From: an uncultured bacterium
Lineage (GTDB): Bacteria; Bacillota; Clostridia; Lachnospirales; Lachnospiraceae
Direction of reading: 5' to 3'
Length of the DNA stretch: 64,000 nt
Assembly: GCA_947381965.1 (NCBI GenBank)
Contig: CANCXX010000012.1
Coordinates: forward strand, 1 to 64,000
In this document: in pieces, positions 16,798 to 26,468 of the stretch
Layout: each line of letters starts with the position of its first letter
Numbering within the stretch: position 1 is the stretch's first letter
Notes under the pieces: generated by a model
What the model saw: only the letters and a program-made list of their open reading frames with translations
What the model was told of the DNA's origin: nothing
The model's database searches: none
Made by a program: the position numbers and the translations under genes

Positions 16798-17502
16798 TTG
16801 ATCCGTATTGCAATCTGTGATGATGAAAAACATATGTCCGATCATATAAGTGCAATGGTCTCCGATTTTTTTCGTAAAAAGAACAGAGAGATCCAGCTTC
16901 GGATATTTTTAAGCGGCGAAGAGCTGCTGAATTATGACGGACAGATTGACATCCTGTTTCTGGACATCCAAATGAAGGGCATGGACGGCTTGGAAACAGC
17001 AAGGAAGCTGAGGGCGGATCAGTTTCGTGGCTTTTTGATCTTTATTACGGTACTGAAAGAGATGGTATTCCAGTCTTTTGAGGTGCAGGCCTACGATTAT
17101 CTGGTCAAGCCGGTGGACGAAAAACAGTTTAAGAAGACCATGGAGCGCCTCTTTGCTTCTATGCAAAATGCCGGCGAGGACAGCCTGCTGGTGCAAAAGG
17201 GATATGAGGGGCGCATCATCCGGGAGGAGGAGATTGTTTTTTGCGAGGTCATAGACCGGAAAATATATCTGAACCTGGCTTCCGGCGAGGTTGTTGATTA
17301 TTATGAGCGGATCGAAAATCTGGAAACGAAGCTGGGCAGCCATTTTTTCCGGTGTCACAGGAGTTATCTTATCAATCTGAAGCATTTAAAAGGCTATAAA
17401 AACGGGACTGCCTATATGGATAACGGCAAAGAAGTTCCCGTATCACGGCTGCGGAGCAAGGAGTTTTCCGGTGTTGTTTTGCAGTATATGAAGAATATGT
17501 AA
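16798..17502 (+). CDS. LytTR-family response regulator (second module)
   Basis: A 234-residue regulator with a receiver domain (IAICDDEKH, ILFLDIQMKGMDG, YDYLVKPVDE) and a LytTR DNA-binding domain (FFRCHRSYLINLKHLKGY, VPVSRLRSKEF). Its start TTG at 16798 follows GAGGAGGTGGCCCA. It is a paralogue of the regulator at 4892, with the same start context and CDDEK block. Its cognate kinase just downstream is broken, so it may be an orphan, may respond to another kinase, or may be inert. Two soluble proteins follow beyond the kinase, repeating the layout of the first module. Confidence 0.9.
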   Translation: MIRIAICDDEKHMSDHISAMVSDFFRKKNREIQLRIFLSGEELLNYDGQIDILFLDIQMKGMDGLETARKLRADQFRGFLIFITVLKEMVFQSFEVQAYDYLVKPVDEKQFKKTMERLFASMQNAGEDSLLVQKGYEGRIIREEEIVFCEVIDRKIYLNLASGEVVDYYERIENLETKLGSHFFRCHRSYLINLKHLKGYKNGTAYMDNGKEVPVSRLRSKEFSGVVLQYMKNM

Positions 17503-17529
17503 TCGTTTTTACATATGGAGGCAGGTAGC

Positions 17530-18380
17530 ATGGCTGAGTATTTAGATTTTTTCAATATACATTATGGGCGTGATTGAGACGTCCCTCCAGTTTTATTTTC
17601 TGGCAAAAATCCTGAAAAAGAAAATATGGCCTCCTTTTTATTTCCTGTTTGCAGTATGTGCAACGATTGCGGGCCGTTTTCTTTTGGCCGGCACGATTAT
17701 CGGATTTATGACGCTTGTCTTTCTGCTTACGGTATGCGGGATGTTTGTCTGCCATGCAGATTTTAAGTCTTCCCTTCTGTATGCGGCTCTGACGACTGAG
17801 ATCATGCTGCTATGCTATGGAATTGTGAAATCCCTGATCAGCCTTTTATGCCTGTTGTTTTCCATGATACGGCCGGTATTGCGTTTATGCTGGCCAGTGA
17901 GACGGCGCCCGGCTATATGGAGGATATGGCGGAAAAAATGTCATTCCCATGCAGCACCAACACCCCGGTCGTGGATATTCTGGTGGGAAACAAACTGGGA
18001 ATTGCAAAAAGCATGGAGATAGATGTTAATTGTCCATCCTTCTGCCATATCCCTGCAGTCTGCGGGACATTGATATCTGCATTGTCCTTTCAAATGCGCT
18101 GGATAATGCTATCCAGTCAGTAAAAAGTCTGGGCGCCGGTATAGAAAAATATATCCGTGTGTCCGGGCGGAACCAGGGGGATTTCCTTATGATGGAGATC
18201 GAGAACAGCTTCCACGGGAAAGGAGCGTTCAAAAAAGGGACAGGTCTGTCAAATGTAAAAAAAGTGGCTGAAAAATATGGCGGCGCCATGAGTATAGAGA
18301 CACAGGAGAATGTATTTGTCCTCCATGTGCTGCTGATCATTCCACAGCATCCAGAAAGCAGCGCACAGCAAATAGGTTAA
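17530..18380 (+). pseudogene. GHKL sensor kinase, decayed
   Basis: The start ATG 17530 (after GGAGGCAGGTAGC) opens MAEYLDFFNIHYG, then a frameshift sends the reading to the frame from 17564, with membrane helices (SLQFYFLAKILKKK, FYFLFAVCATIAG). After about 17875 the sequence jumps to a late cytoplasmic part: EDMAEKMSFPCSTNTPVVDI, another frameshift near 18045, then VLSNALDNAIQSVKSL (N-box) and KGTGLSNVKKVAEKYG (G-box). The H-box with the phosphorylated histidine is missing, deleted together with the last membrane helices. At least two frameshifts and one deletion make it non-functional. It is the counterpart of the intact kinase at 5621. Confidence 0.85.
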
Positions 18381-18470
18381 AATGTTACTTTCTACAGCCG
18401 AAAAAAGAAAAAGAAAGCTGTCTGTAAGGGCAGCTGTCTGACAACATCCAATTGAAGGAGGAACATGCTT

Positions 18471-19031
18471 ATGGCAATGCAGATTTATGGAAATTATGGT
18501 CATTCCGGCACCGACTACGCAGAACGGGTGAAGGAAAAACAGGCCGTCCCGAAGGCGGAAAAGGCAAAGGAGGCAGAGAAAGCTGCTGAGGAAAAAAACG
18601 CTGGCAAACTGTCCGAACTACGGGACGAATACATCAGCAGTGAAAAATCGGAGCAAAAACCTACGGGACTGTACCGGGTAGGCCAGGACGAGAACGGCAA
18701 TCGGAAAATATTTTTCGATGCTCCGAAAGCTGACCATGCAAATGGAAAGGATGACCGTTCCGAGGAAGGCGAAGATGGAAAAGAACTGAAAGTTAGCGAG
18801 GATAACCAGGGAAGGCAGGCGCAGAAATGTGTCACAAATACGGATAAGGTTGACAGAGAAATCAAGAAGCTGAAGGAGAAAAAGCAGCAGCTTAAGCAGC
18901 AGATCCAGTCAGCTTCCGGGGATGAAAAGAAAATTCGGGAGCTGGAGAAAAAGCTGGCGCAGGTAGAAAACGAGTTAAGTCAAAAAGACAAGGATGCATA
19001 CAGGCGGCAGAATGCTTCTGTATCAGAATAA
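18471..19031 (+). CDS. Coiled-coil protein, uncharacterised
   Basis: A 186-residue, very charged soluble protein. ATG 18471 is eight bases after AAGGAGG; an ATG at 18465 would be too close. It starts MAMQIYGNYGHSGTDYAER, then has a Lys/Glu/Ala helix (about 22-45), a middle YRVGQDENGNRKIFFDAPKA, and a C-terminal coiled coil (about 120-178, KEKKQQLKQQIQSASGDEKK). It occupies the position in the second LytTR module that other soluble proteins take in the first. No signal peptide. Function unknown; the intact frame next to a broken kinase suggests it may still be made. Confidence 0.65.
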   Translation: MAMQIYGNYGHSGTDYAERVKEKQAVPKAEKAKEAEKAAEEKNAGKLSELRDEYISSEKSEQKPTGLYRVGQDENGNRKIFFDAPKADHANGKDDRSEEGEDGKELKVSEDNQGRQAQKCVTNTDKVDREIKKLKEKKQQLKQQIQSASGDEKKIRELEKKLAQVENELSQKDKDAYRRQNASVSE

Positions 19032-19172
19032 AAGGGATTCAGATTTTTAGTGTAGTATCCATATTGGGAGATGGCGGCAAATGCGCACTGTTTTCCGGTA
19101 TTTTTGAAATGGCGGCATTATTTGGGTTTCTCAAAAAGAATTATGTCAGCAAAATGCAAAGGAGGGACAATT

Positions 19173-19676
19173 TTGCATACGAAAACAATGGAAGGCCTTG
19201 CAGGGGCAAGCACGAATATGAAGTTACTGAATACACCATTCCGTGTCTATAAAGACGCAGAGCGGAGAGGCGATACAGCCGTTATGGAGCGGGCGATGGG
19301 ATATGTCGGGGATTTTGCAGAGAAAGCGGAGGGCTATCAAAAGAAAGCAGAAAAAGGAATGAAGGAGGAGGCAAAGGAGGCAAGGGAAAAAGCAAAAACG
19401 GAGCAGGAAAACGCCATCCAAAAGCGCAAGGAAGAGCGCGAGAAACTGGAAAAAAGGATAGCGGAAAGCCGGAATGGGGATACAGATACCGTAAGCATAA
19501 GCGAAAATGGAAAGGCCGCATTGGACGAGAAGACGAATTCGGTTCAGACTGGTGCAGACAACGGCATATCTGTAGAAGAAACAGCGGATGCTGTTAAGAA
19601 AGAACCTGTAATCTATACGAAAACCGGGGAAGCATCGAAACCGGAATCCGGTACAAATCTTTTTGTTTTGGCATAG
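19173..19676 (+). CDS. Charged helical protein, uncharacterised
   Basis: A 167-residue protein. TTG 19173 was chosen because AAAGGAGGG lies seven bases upstream; the longer frame upstream has no such site. After MHTKTMEGLAGAS it has PFRVYKDAERRGDTAVMERA, then a long Lys/Glu helix (about 55-110), then a Thr/Glu-rich end finishing NLFVLA. Such helical proteins are frequent next to Lachnospiraceae LytTR systems as I recall them, but I cannot name the family. It is the last gene of the accessory region; the hairpin at 19810 follows. Confidence 0.6.
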   Translation: MHTKTMEGLAGASTNMKLLNTPFRVYKDAERRGDTAVMERAMGYVGDFAEKAEGYQKKAEKGMKEEAKEAREKAKTEQENAIQKRKEEREKLEKRIAESRNGDTDTVSISENGKAALDEKTNSVQTGADNGISVEETADAVKKEPVIYTKTGEASKPESGTNLFVLA

Positions 19677-19809
19677 GGATAAATGCGTTAGGCTGCAGCC
19701 ATTGATAAGGAAATAAAATGAATAAGAAAAAGAGAGGGCAAAAAGGAAAGATAAGCTTTTTAATCATTAGAGAAGAAAAGGCAATGAGTTGGAACTTGAG
19801 CGTGACAGA

Positions 19810-19832
19810 GGGGCGAGGTAATTTCCCGCCCC
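19810..19832 (+). terminator. Hairpin at end of accessory region
   Basis: GGGGCG (19810-19815) pairs with CGCCCC (19827-19832) around an 11-base loop. No T tract follows directly. Confidence 0.35.
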
Positions 19833-19875
19833 TGCCTGCCCTAAAAACTGAGTATACAGAAGCTTATTATTTATC

Positions 19876-20050
19876 TAGAGCGTGTTTGAAAAATCATTTC
19901 CAACACGCCCCATTTTGCGCAATATTTGCGCCAAATTCAGGTTACATAGCCCGCTATGCGCCCTTTATTTGGCACAAAATTTTCCAGCGTCAATGCCACT
20001 TATGCCAGCCGTTCTTCCATTTCATCAAAGGCACCGTCAATTCGTCTGAT
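19876..20050. mobile_element. IS-end or MITE-like remnant
   Basis: Starts with TAGAGCGTGTTTGAAAAATC, which recurs inverted at 35592-35610 and, diverged, at 24312-24326. On the minus strand a frame ends IDGAFDEMEERLA and stop at about 20005, which could be the tail of a former gene. Between 19677 and 20062 nothing else gene-like is visible. Interpretation as an insertion-sequence end is inference from the dispersed copies. Confidence 0.4.
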
Positions 20051-20061
20051 TTCTTTTATTT

Positions 20062-20352
20062 TTACACTCCTAACGTTATAATATTTTTTGGTGAATTATC
20101 AATCTGAAGAAATTCTGTAAAACGTGCTATTTCGTTTACAATCATTTCTCTTATTTCGTCATTTGATTCAACTGTCGGCTCCCACCACCAGTTTTTAATT
20201 ATAAATTGTCCGGCCTTGCGAATCGGTTCTGCATCGAATCTGGCAATAAATCGCACATAACTGTTTGTTGCCTGATTCTTCATACATTTCTTATATTTTT
20301 TGAAATCATATTCATTTTTATCTGTCCTCTTTTCATTGTTTTTTGAAAGCAT
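20062..20352 (-). pseudogene. Possible winged-helix/YcaQ-like protein C-terminal fragment
   Basis: The minus frame of 96 residues contains VRFIARFDAEPIRKAGQFI and KNWWWEP, followed by a helical end (REMIVNEIARFTEFLQID). This loosely recalls the C-terminal end of YcaQ-like winged-helix proteins (a WWEP block followed by a helix rich in charged residues and RF), but the match is from memory and weak. The length is a quarter of such proteins and the N-terminal end is a polar Lys/Asn-rich run, so it is probably a fragment. 20353-20585 holds only the leader of the next gene. Confidence 0.3.
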
Positions 20353-20585
20353 TTCAATCAGTTTACCAATTGCCGTATATTTTGTGTTATAATATTTTTT
20401 ATGATTTTGTTCCCCTCATTTTTCCCTTATCAGGGTTTGTAATGCCTTGTGGGAAGATATAACACAAGAAAAAGTTTACCTGTGATATACTTAGTATTTT
20501 CAAGGGTTAGCGAAGATTTTGATAATAGACTATAACAGCTAATTCCCTTTAAAATTACAAATTAAAAAGGAGAAATTGGTTAATT

Positions 20586-23282
20586 ATGAAATCTCTGCAG
20601 AAGATTAGTTTGAAAGATATAACAAACAGTAAAAAAACCGGAAATATTTTATTTTATCTGTCGGCATTTATGCTGCCATTTGTGATTATGCTGATTGCGT
20701 TTATTGCGCTTCGGATATATCCTTTTGGCGGTAATCAGATAATGGTGCAGGATGCCTGGCACCAGTATTATCCTTTTATGGCTGAGCTTCACAGAAAGTT
20801 ACAAAATGGAGAATCGCTGCTTTACGATTGGCGTATCGGTTTAGGAGGAGGCTTTTTGCCCCTGATGGCATACTATCTGGCAAGCCCTTTAAATCTTCTG
20901 CTGCTCTTTTGGCCGGCAGCATTTTTAAGAGAGGCATTTGCTTTATTTATACTGATTAAGATAGGATTTGCGGGGGTATTTTGCGCATATGCGCTGTACA
21001 AGATAAATCATAAGAAAGAGTATGGGATTATTATTTTTTCCACTCTTTACGCATTATGCAGTTGGACCTGCAGTTATTATTGCACTATCATGTGGCTTGA
21101 CACTTTTGCCGTATTTCCACTGGTTGTGACAGGCATACAGATGCTTGTCAAAGAAAAAAAGTGCAGGCTCTATACAATATCTCTTGCATTCGCTATTTTT
21201 GCAAACTATTATATGGGACTTTTAGTCTGTATTTTCACAGTGGTTTATTTTTTTGCGCAATGTGTTTTGTGCCAAAATAGCCTGAAGGAGTTGTTGTATA
21301 ATTTAAAAAATATCATTATTTCTTCTATCATTTCTATTTTGATGTCTGCGGTGGTGCTGGTGCCTGTTGTGATGACTATGTCCACACAAAGTTCTATTGC
21401 CGGAAATCATGCAACTGTAAGGTGGCAGACAAAAAGAGGATGGGTAGAGACTATAGCAAATACGTTTGCTTACAGGGAAATTGATATAGATACAGTGCTC
21501 CCTAATCTGTACTGTGGTGTTATATGTGTGGTATTTTTGTTTGCGTTTTACCGTCTGTCTGGGATATCCAGGAGAGAGAAAGTGGTACATACGGCATTAC
21601 TTTTACTTTTCTATGCAGGAATTAATATTGAACTGTTAAGTTATATATTAAATGGACTTCATACGCCCAACGGAATGCCTTATCGTTTTTCATTTATGCT
21701 CTCATTTCTGTTAATTATGTCCGCCTATCAGGTATATACCAGAATAGAAACGCTGTCAAAACGTGACTGGCTGTTTATGTGTATTGCAGGCACTGCATAT
21801 TATGTGATTGTGGCAGGAGAGGAGATCTGGAGAAATTTTATGGAGGCTTCTTCTGAGGAGGCTTTAGATTCGGCTGTGGCTGACGGGGCAAGTCTTCCTG
21901 TTCTTTTGTTTGGAAATGCACTGATTATTGCAGCATATTTTTTCCTTACATTTCCAGGTATAAGGACAAAGCTTAGCAGGAAAGAATTTACACTGCTTTT
22001 AACCTTTATTGTTGAGATGGAGCTTGTACCAACTGTAATGACAGGAACAAAATCCATTGGGGTAACAGACCGGGAAAGCTATCCCTATCAATATAATGAA
22101 ATACGGGAAGTTTTGGAGGAAGTGGAGAAAAGGGAAGAGGATGATAGCTTTTATCGGGTAGACTTTACTAAGCCTTATGTTCATAACGCATCTGCTTTAT
22201 ATGATTATTATGGAATTTCGGCTTATACTTCCTCGGCAAATACAAATGTTTGTAATTTTTATTATAATATGGGACTGGGGGCATCCACAAGTGTATATAT
22301 TTATCAAAATTCAACACCAGTTATTAATGCGCTTTTGGGTATGAAATATTTGATATCAAGAGATTCAAAGGTAACGAATGAAGAATATTTGTCCGCGCTA
22401 AGGCAGGCAGGTGAGGTTACACTGTATCGAAATATTTCATATTTACCAGTAGGGTTTATGGTAGATGACCAGCTGTCAGACTTTACGTTTGCTGAGAATG
22501 CACCTTTTGAAAACCAAAACAATTTTTTGAAGGCGGCTTCCGGTATAGATGATGATGTATTTGAGAAATTGGATATCATTCACGTGGAACATGAAAATTT
22601 AGACGTACTGCGTTATGGATATGGAATCTATACATATAAATATAAACTGTCAGCAGATGCTTCTGATTTTGACGATATGGACGAGCAGGAAAAAGGCTTT
22701 TTTAAGTATAATTATGAAATGCCAAGGGATGGTTGCGTATATGCCTATATGAAACTTCCGAAAAGTGATTTGGTCAGTGTGGAATTTGAAGAAGAAGAAT
22801 CTATATACAATAATAAACGGCCATATATTTTTCCGGCAGGAACTTATAAGCAAGGGGATTTATTTTCCATTAAGGCAGAGGTAGAAGCTGAAACTTCAGG
22901 GGATTTGCAGATTTATGTCAGTGTTTTTAATGAAGAGGTATTTGACAGGTGCTATGAAGTTTTGCAGGATGAAGCTCTTAATATAACGGAAGTCAGCAGC
23001 AGGGGAATGAAAGGTAATATTGTAGTTAAAGAAGATGGGTTACTATATACTTCCATTCCATACGAAAGCGGGTGGAAAGTTTACGTAGATGGTTTGGAAG
23101 CGGAGATTTTGCCAATTGGAAATTCTTTTATAGGGATTATGCTTTCAGATGGAGAGCATGTAATAGAGATGAGATATATGCCCAACTATGTATATGTAGC
23201 TGCTATATTACTGATGACGGGACTGATTCTTCTTTTTATACAAGAAAAGAGGGAGACTAAAGACAAAAATATGCACTGCTAA
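20586..23282 (+). CDS. YfhO family membrane protein
   Basis: An 898-residue polytopic protein. The first loop holds NQIMVQDAWHQYYPFMAELH and GLGGGFLPLMAYYLASPLNL, hallmarks of the YfhO family (GT-C-like fold). About 12 helices lie in the first 480 residues, then a large extracellular domain (about 490-865), and a last helix near 870-888 before KRETKDK. Family members are linked to sugar modification of lipoteichoic acid or other surface polymers (B. subtilis YfhO, L. monocytogenes relatives). ATG at 20586 follows AAAAGGAGAAAT. It is a single gene ended by a hairpin containing its stop codon. Confidence 0.9.
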   Translation: MKSLQKISLKDITNSKKTGNILFYLSAFMLPFVIMLIAFIALRIYPFGGNQIMVQDAWHQYYPFMAELHRKLQNGESLLYDWRIGLGGGFLPLMAYYLASPLNLLLLFWPAAFLREAFALFILIKIGFAGVFCAYALYKINHKKEYGIIIFSTLYALCSWTCSYYCTIMWLDTFAVFPLVVTGIQMLVKEKKCRLYTISLAFAIFANYYMGLLVCIFTVVYFFAQCVLCQNSLKELLYNLKNIIISSIISILMSAVVLVPVVMTMSTQSSIAGNHATVRWQTKRGWVETIANTFAYREIDIDTVLPNLYCGVICVVFLFAFYRLSGISRREKVVHTALLLLFYAGINIELLSYILNGLHTPNGMPYRFSFMLSFLLIMSAYQVYTRIETLSKRDWLFMCIAGTAYYVIVAGEEIWRNFMEASSEEALDSAVADGASLPVLLFGNALIIAAYFFLTFPGIRTKLSRKEFTLLLTFIVEMELVPTVMTGTKSIGVTDRESYPYQYNEIREVLEEVEKREEDDSFYRVDFTKPYVHNASALYDYYGISAYTSSANTNVCNFYYNMGLGASTSVYIYQNSTPVINALLGMKYLISRDSKVTNEEYLSALRQAGEVTLYRNISYLPVGFMVDDQLSDFTFAENAPFENQNNFLKAASGIDDDVFEKLDIIHVEHENLDVLRYGYGIYTYKYKLSADASDFDDMDEQEKGFFKYNYEMPRDGCVYAYMKLPKSDLVSVEFEEEESIYNNKRPYIFPAGTYKQGDLFSIKAEVEAETSGDLQIYVSVFNEEVFDRCYEVLQDEALNITEVSSRGMKGNIVVKEDGLLYTSIPYESGWKVYVDGLEAEILPIGNSFIGIMLSDGEHVIEMRYMPNYVYVAAILLMTGLILLFIQEKRETKDKNMHC

Positions 23283-23296
23283 AAATAGCAGTGCAT
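23271..23296. terminator. Bidirectional hairpin, YfhO and secreted paralogue 1
   Basis: ATGCACTGCTA (23271-23281) pairs perfectly with TAGCAGTGCAT (23286-23296). The YfhO stop lies in the stem. On the minus strand it is followed by ATTTTTG, so it is a good terminator for the leftward gene. A near copy stands after paralogue 2. Confidence 0.8.
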
Positions 23297-23338
23297 ATTA
23301 TCCCACACTTAGTTTTTGGAAAGGTAAAAAGTATTATA

Positions 23339-24139
23339 TTATTGTACTGGAACCTCGATAAAAGCCAGAATACCATAAGAAGTCATATCAACTACAACAT
23401 GATCTTCTCTGATTTCTGAAACAGTAACACTGTTCCATGTACCATCTTTCAGCTGGTAAACCTGAATATTCTGACCGGCGGTAACACCAGGCATATAGAA
23501 GTTTACGGTTGCCGTTTCAAAGCTTACAGAGCCTTTCACATTAGCAACATTCATAATATTTCCGCCAAGAGCTTCAGCCTGGGCTTGTGCAGCCTGAACC
23601 TGTACGGTTAATGGCTTTTGTACAGAGAAGGACTGGTTAGTGGGAGCCCCATTAATAATGACCTGTCCGCCCTGAGCAACAGGTGTTAGGTCTGTTAAAC
23701 CAGGCAATTCTGTTACAGCATTATTCATGTATTCTGCAACGCTCTTGTCTTCGCTTTCTGCCTGAACGGATATAGAGGTAGGAATGCCAGTTTCCCTTGC
23801 AATCTGTGCTGCCTGATGAGCATCAGCTTCTGCAGCTGCAACTCTTTCTGCGACAATAATTTCCTCTAAGATTTCTTCTTCACTTTTTACAGATTCAGGG
23901 GTGGGGTCGTAGGTAGGTTCTACAGTAGAACTGCTGGTTGATGAACTGTCCTCAGGTTTGGTTGAGCCTGTTGTTGTCTCAGCAGGCGGTTGGGTTGTTG
24001 TTTCAGGCGGTGTTGTTTCTGTCGATGTTTCTCCTGCCAATGCAACAAGTGTGTTGCTGCTGCCTAAACCTGCAATAACAGGTACAGTAACTATCATGAC
24101 ACCTGCCAAAACAGAAGTTAATAATTTCCTTAATTTCAC
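23339..24139 (-). CDS. Secreted protein, paralogue 1
   Basis: A 266-residue precursor with a classical signal peptide (KLLTSVLAGVMIVTVPVIAG, cleavage near residue 35). A Thr/Pro/Glu/Ser-rich linker follows (about 37-80), then a conserved helix (EEILEEIIVAERVAAAEADA, 86-110) and a C-terminal domain (about 125-266) with SVAEYMNNAVTELPGL, LTPVAQGGQVIING, TVNFYMPGVTAGQNIQVYQL and DHVVVDMTSYG. The start is preceded by AAAAAGGAGGCC; the start codon is GTG or the nearby in-frame codon. The protein has no anchor, so it is probably released or held in the wall. Function is not recognised. It is 1 of 3 paralogues (also 24749-25636, 29857-30525). Confidence 0.8.
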   Translation of the reverse strand: MKLRKLLTSVLAGVMIVTVPVIAGLGSSNTLVALAGETSTETTPPETTTQPPAETTTGSTKPEDSSSTSSSTVEPTYDPTPESVKSEEEILEEIIVAERVAAAEADAHQAAQIARETGIPTSISVQAESEDKSVAEYMNNAVTELPGLTDLTPVAQGGQVIINGAPTNQSFSVQKPLTVQVQAAQAQAEALGGNIMNVANVKGSVSFETATVNFYMPGVTAGQNIQVYQLKDGTWNSVTVSEIREDHVVVDMTSYGILAFIEVPVQ

Positions 24140-24748
24140 AATAAAGGCCTCCTTTTTATATTAAATATTAAGTGTGGTGGTAATTGAGAACAATAGTTCC
24201 TTATATTACCTTGATATATCTCTATCATGATTTTATTGCTGTAACATAGCTCTGATGCTCTTATGTTTAGCGTATAAACAAGTTAAATGCTATTACAAAT
24301 AGAGGTGGAGCTTCAAGCACGCTCTAATATTATTTTTTAAACTGCTTTTTCAACAGTATATCTATATGTCTTTAATTTTAGTTACTATTCACAGGCAACT
24401 GCCATTAAGTTAAGCAGGCCGCGTCAAAAGCTATGGGCTACAAATTAAACGAATATTTGGATAAGGGAGAGCCTGGCGGCTGTCTGGGAAAATAGTAAGC
24501 AGATATGTATTATCCTGGAAGACAGTAAAATAAATGAGGTAAAAAAGAACACCACTATAAAATATGAAATATTTCTGGAATTGTTGGTTATGATCACAGT
24601 ATATAGAAATGCTATTGCAAACATATTTGAAATTTAAAAATTTGTAGGGAAGCAGATGACAGGAGAACGGACAAGATTGTGCACTGCTAAACAAATAGCA
24701 GTGCACATATCCCCACACTTAATTTCAGAAAAAAGTAATTATCATTTT
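24140..24748. other. Intergenic region with shared upstream block
   Basis: Holds the leader of paralogue 1 and the terminator of paralogue 2. TAAGTGTGGTGGTA at 24169 and an AGAGATATA about 50 bases farther are shared with the other two paralogues. A diverged TTCAAGCACGCTCTA (24312) matches the dispersed TAGAGCGTG repeat. A fragment reading KAMGYKLNEYLDKGEPGG (about 24430-24490, plus) may be a gene relic. The hairpin at 24678-24707 (TGTGCACTGCTA with TAGCAGTGCACA) ends paralogue 2. No gene is supported. Confidence 0.5.
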
Positions 24749-25636
24749 TTATTGTGCCGGAACTTCAATAAATGCGTATACACCATAAGAAGTCATATCA
24801 ACCACAACATGGTCTTCTCTGATTTCTGAAACTGTAACGCTGTTCCATACACCGTCTTTCAGCTGGTAAACCTGAATATTCTGACCAGCGGTAACGCCTG
24901 GCATATAAAAGTTTACGGTTGCGGTATCAAAGCTTACGGATCCCTTAATAGTGGTAACATTCATGATGTTTCCGCCAAGTGATGCAGCCTGTGCCTGTGC
25001 AGCCTGAACCTGTACGGTTAATGGCTTTTGTACAGAGAAGGACTGATTTGTGGGAGTCCCATTAATAATGACCTGTCCGCCCTGCGCAACGGGTGTAAGG
25101 TCTGTTAAGCCAGGCAGTTCTGTTACGGCATTGTTCATGTATTCTGCAACGCTCTTGTTTTCATTTTCTGCCTGAACGGATACAGAAGCAGGAATGCCTG
25201 TTTCTCTTGCAATCTGTGCTGTCTGATGAGCATCAGCTTCTGCAGCTGCAACTCTTTCTGCGACAATAATTTCTTCTAAGATTTCTGCTTCACTCTTTAC
25301 AGGTACAGGATTGGGAGCAGGTGCAGGCTTGACAGTAGGAGTTGTGGAACCTCCTGTAGATGGTGTAGAGGAAGAGGTGTCGCCACCACTTTCACCGGAG
25401 TTGTCATTGTCTCCGTCATTTTTGTCCCCTTCGCCTTCGTTTTCACTGCCATTAGAGTCGCCGTCTTGTTCGCCGCTGTTTCCACCTTCAGTGGTGTCAT
25501 TAGAGGTATTGCCAGTTGCGTTATCTTGAGCAAGTACAACAAGAGTAGTCGCACCACTGCTTGCTCCTGCAATAACAGGTACAGCTATAACTATAATACC
25601 TGTTAATACGGTAGCCAATAATTTTTTTAATTTCAC
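24749..25636 (-). CDS. Secreted protein, paralogue 2
   Basis: A 295-residue precursor, closest to paralogue 1: same signal peptide type (LLATVLTGIIVIAVPVIAGA), same helix (EEIIVAERVAAAEADAH) and nearly identical C-terminal domain (QSFSVQKPLTVQVQAAQAQA, VNFYMPGVTAGQNIQVYQLK). The linker differs completely: about 75 residues rich in Gly, Asn, Asp and Glu, then a Pro/Ala stretch (TPTVKPAPAPNPVPVK). The two genes and their flanks look like a tandem duplication in which only the linker diverged freely. Same GTG-type start context with AAAAAGGAGGC. Probably extracellular; function unknown. Confidence 0.8.
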   Translation of the reverse strand: MKLKKLLATVLTGIIVIAVPVIAGASSGATTLVVLAQDNATGNTSNDTTEGGNSGEQDGDSNGSENEGEGDKNDGDNDNSGESGGDTSSSTPSTGGSTTPTVKPAPAPNPVPVKSEAEILEEIIVAERVAAAEADAHQTAQIARETGIPASVSVQAENENKSVAEYMNNAVTELPGLTDLTPVAQGGQVIINGTPTNQSFSVQKPLTVQVQAAQAQAASLGGNIMNVTTIKGSVSFDTATVNFYMPGVTAGQNIQVYQLKDGVWNSVTVSEIREDHVVVDMTSYGVYAFIEVPAQ

Positions 25637-25823
25637 AATAAATGCCTCCTTTTTATGCGCTTAATCAGTTAAGTGTGGTGGTAGATAAGGATAATAACTC
25701 CTTACTCTATTTTATCAAATCTCTAAAGAGATATATTAAAATCGCCCGGACTTACGCTCTTAGATTCATCGCATATAAAAAAATACGCTATTAAAAATAG
25801 CCTTAAGATTAAAATGTTTTGTA

Positions 25824-26468
25824 TTAGCTTTGGTCAACAGAAAAATCCGTATTTTCTCTTTGGCAACGTTTTTTATCGCATAAAATCCATTCGTCCAGTG
25901 TCAGGGGGGTATAGTCGGAAAACATGCAGAAACAATTAATCATATGACAGGGGATAGTCCGTTTATTTCCCTGTATGTCGGTGGTAGTTGTACGGCGTGT
26001 GATTTCCTGAAACTGCCGGATTAGTTTTTCATCCAAAGTATTGTGGACATGACCGTAAAGCATATATGTTTTAGGATTTCCATCAGCGTCTACCCGGTAC
26101 TGCCCGTTATAGCACATAATCGGATAGTGGCAGAGTATCACTTTCCTTTTATTGTCTGACAATTCTTCGTAAGGCTTAATCCAGGTAAAGCGGCTTAAGT
26201 CCACATCTTTATTTTTTAAGAATTTGTCATGATTTCCCTGAATCAGATACAGTTTACCTTTTAAGCGTTTTAGCAGGAGATTGGTCTGACAGGCATTTCC
26301 CCATGATAAATCCCCAAGAATGATTACCTCATCATTTTTCCGCACTTTATGGTTCCATTTTTGTATCATATATTCATTCATTTGTTCCACACTTTCGAAA
26401 TTACGGTGGTCCATGGAATGATTCATATCAGTGTGATAAAAATGTAAATCTGCGATATAGTATCTCAA
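25824..26468 (-). CDS. Metallophosphoesterase
   Basis: A 214-residue cytoplasmic calcineurin-like phosphoesterase. Metal-binding motifs are visible in order: ADLHFYH (DxH, residues 6-12), ILGDLSWG (GD), IQGNHD (GNHD), ICHYP-like LCHYPIM, and YGHVHN (GHxH). Similar small proteins are usually annotated as phosphodiesterases of unknown substrate. It is a single gene on the minus strand with its start near 26468, upstream of and divergent from the FtsX permease gene. It is ended by an AT-rich region without a clear hairpin. Confidence 0.88.
   Translation of the reverse strand: MRYYIADLHFYHTDMNHSMDHRNFESVEQMNEYMIQKWNHKVRKNDEVIILGDLSWGNACQTNLLLKRLKGKLYLIQGNHDKFLKNKDVDLSRFTWIKPYEELSDNKRKVILCHYPIMCYNGQYRVDADGNPKTYMLYGHVHNTLDEKLIRQFQEITRRTTTTDIQGNKRTIPCHMINCFCMFSDYTPLTLDEWILCDKKRCQRENTDFSVDQS

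Noticed and set aside
19718..20107. 129-residue plus-strand frame
   Set aside because: Covers the hairpin at 19810 and the dispersed repeat; no family resemblance and the minus frame of the same stretch looks more like a gene tail.
24431..24718. 95-residue minus-strand frame between secreted paralogues
   Set aside because: Runs through the terminator hairpin of paralogue 2 and has no ribosome binding site.
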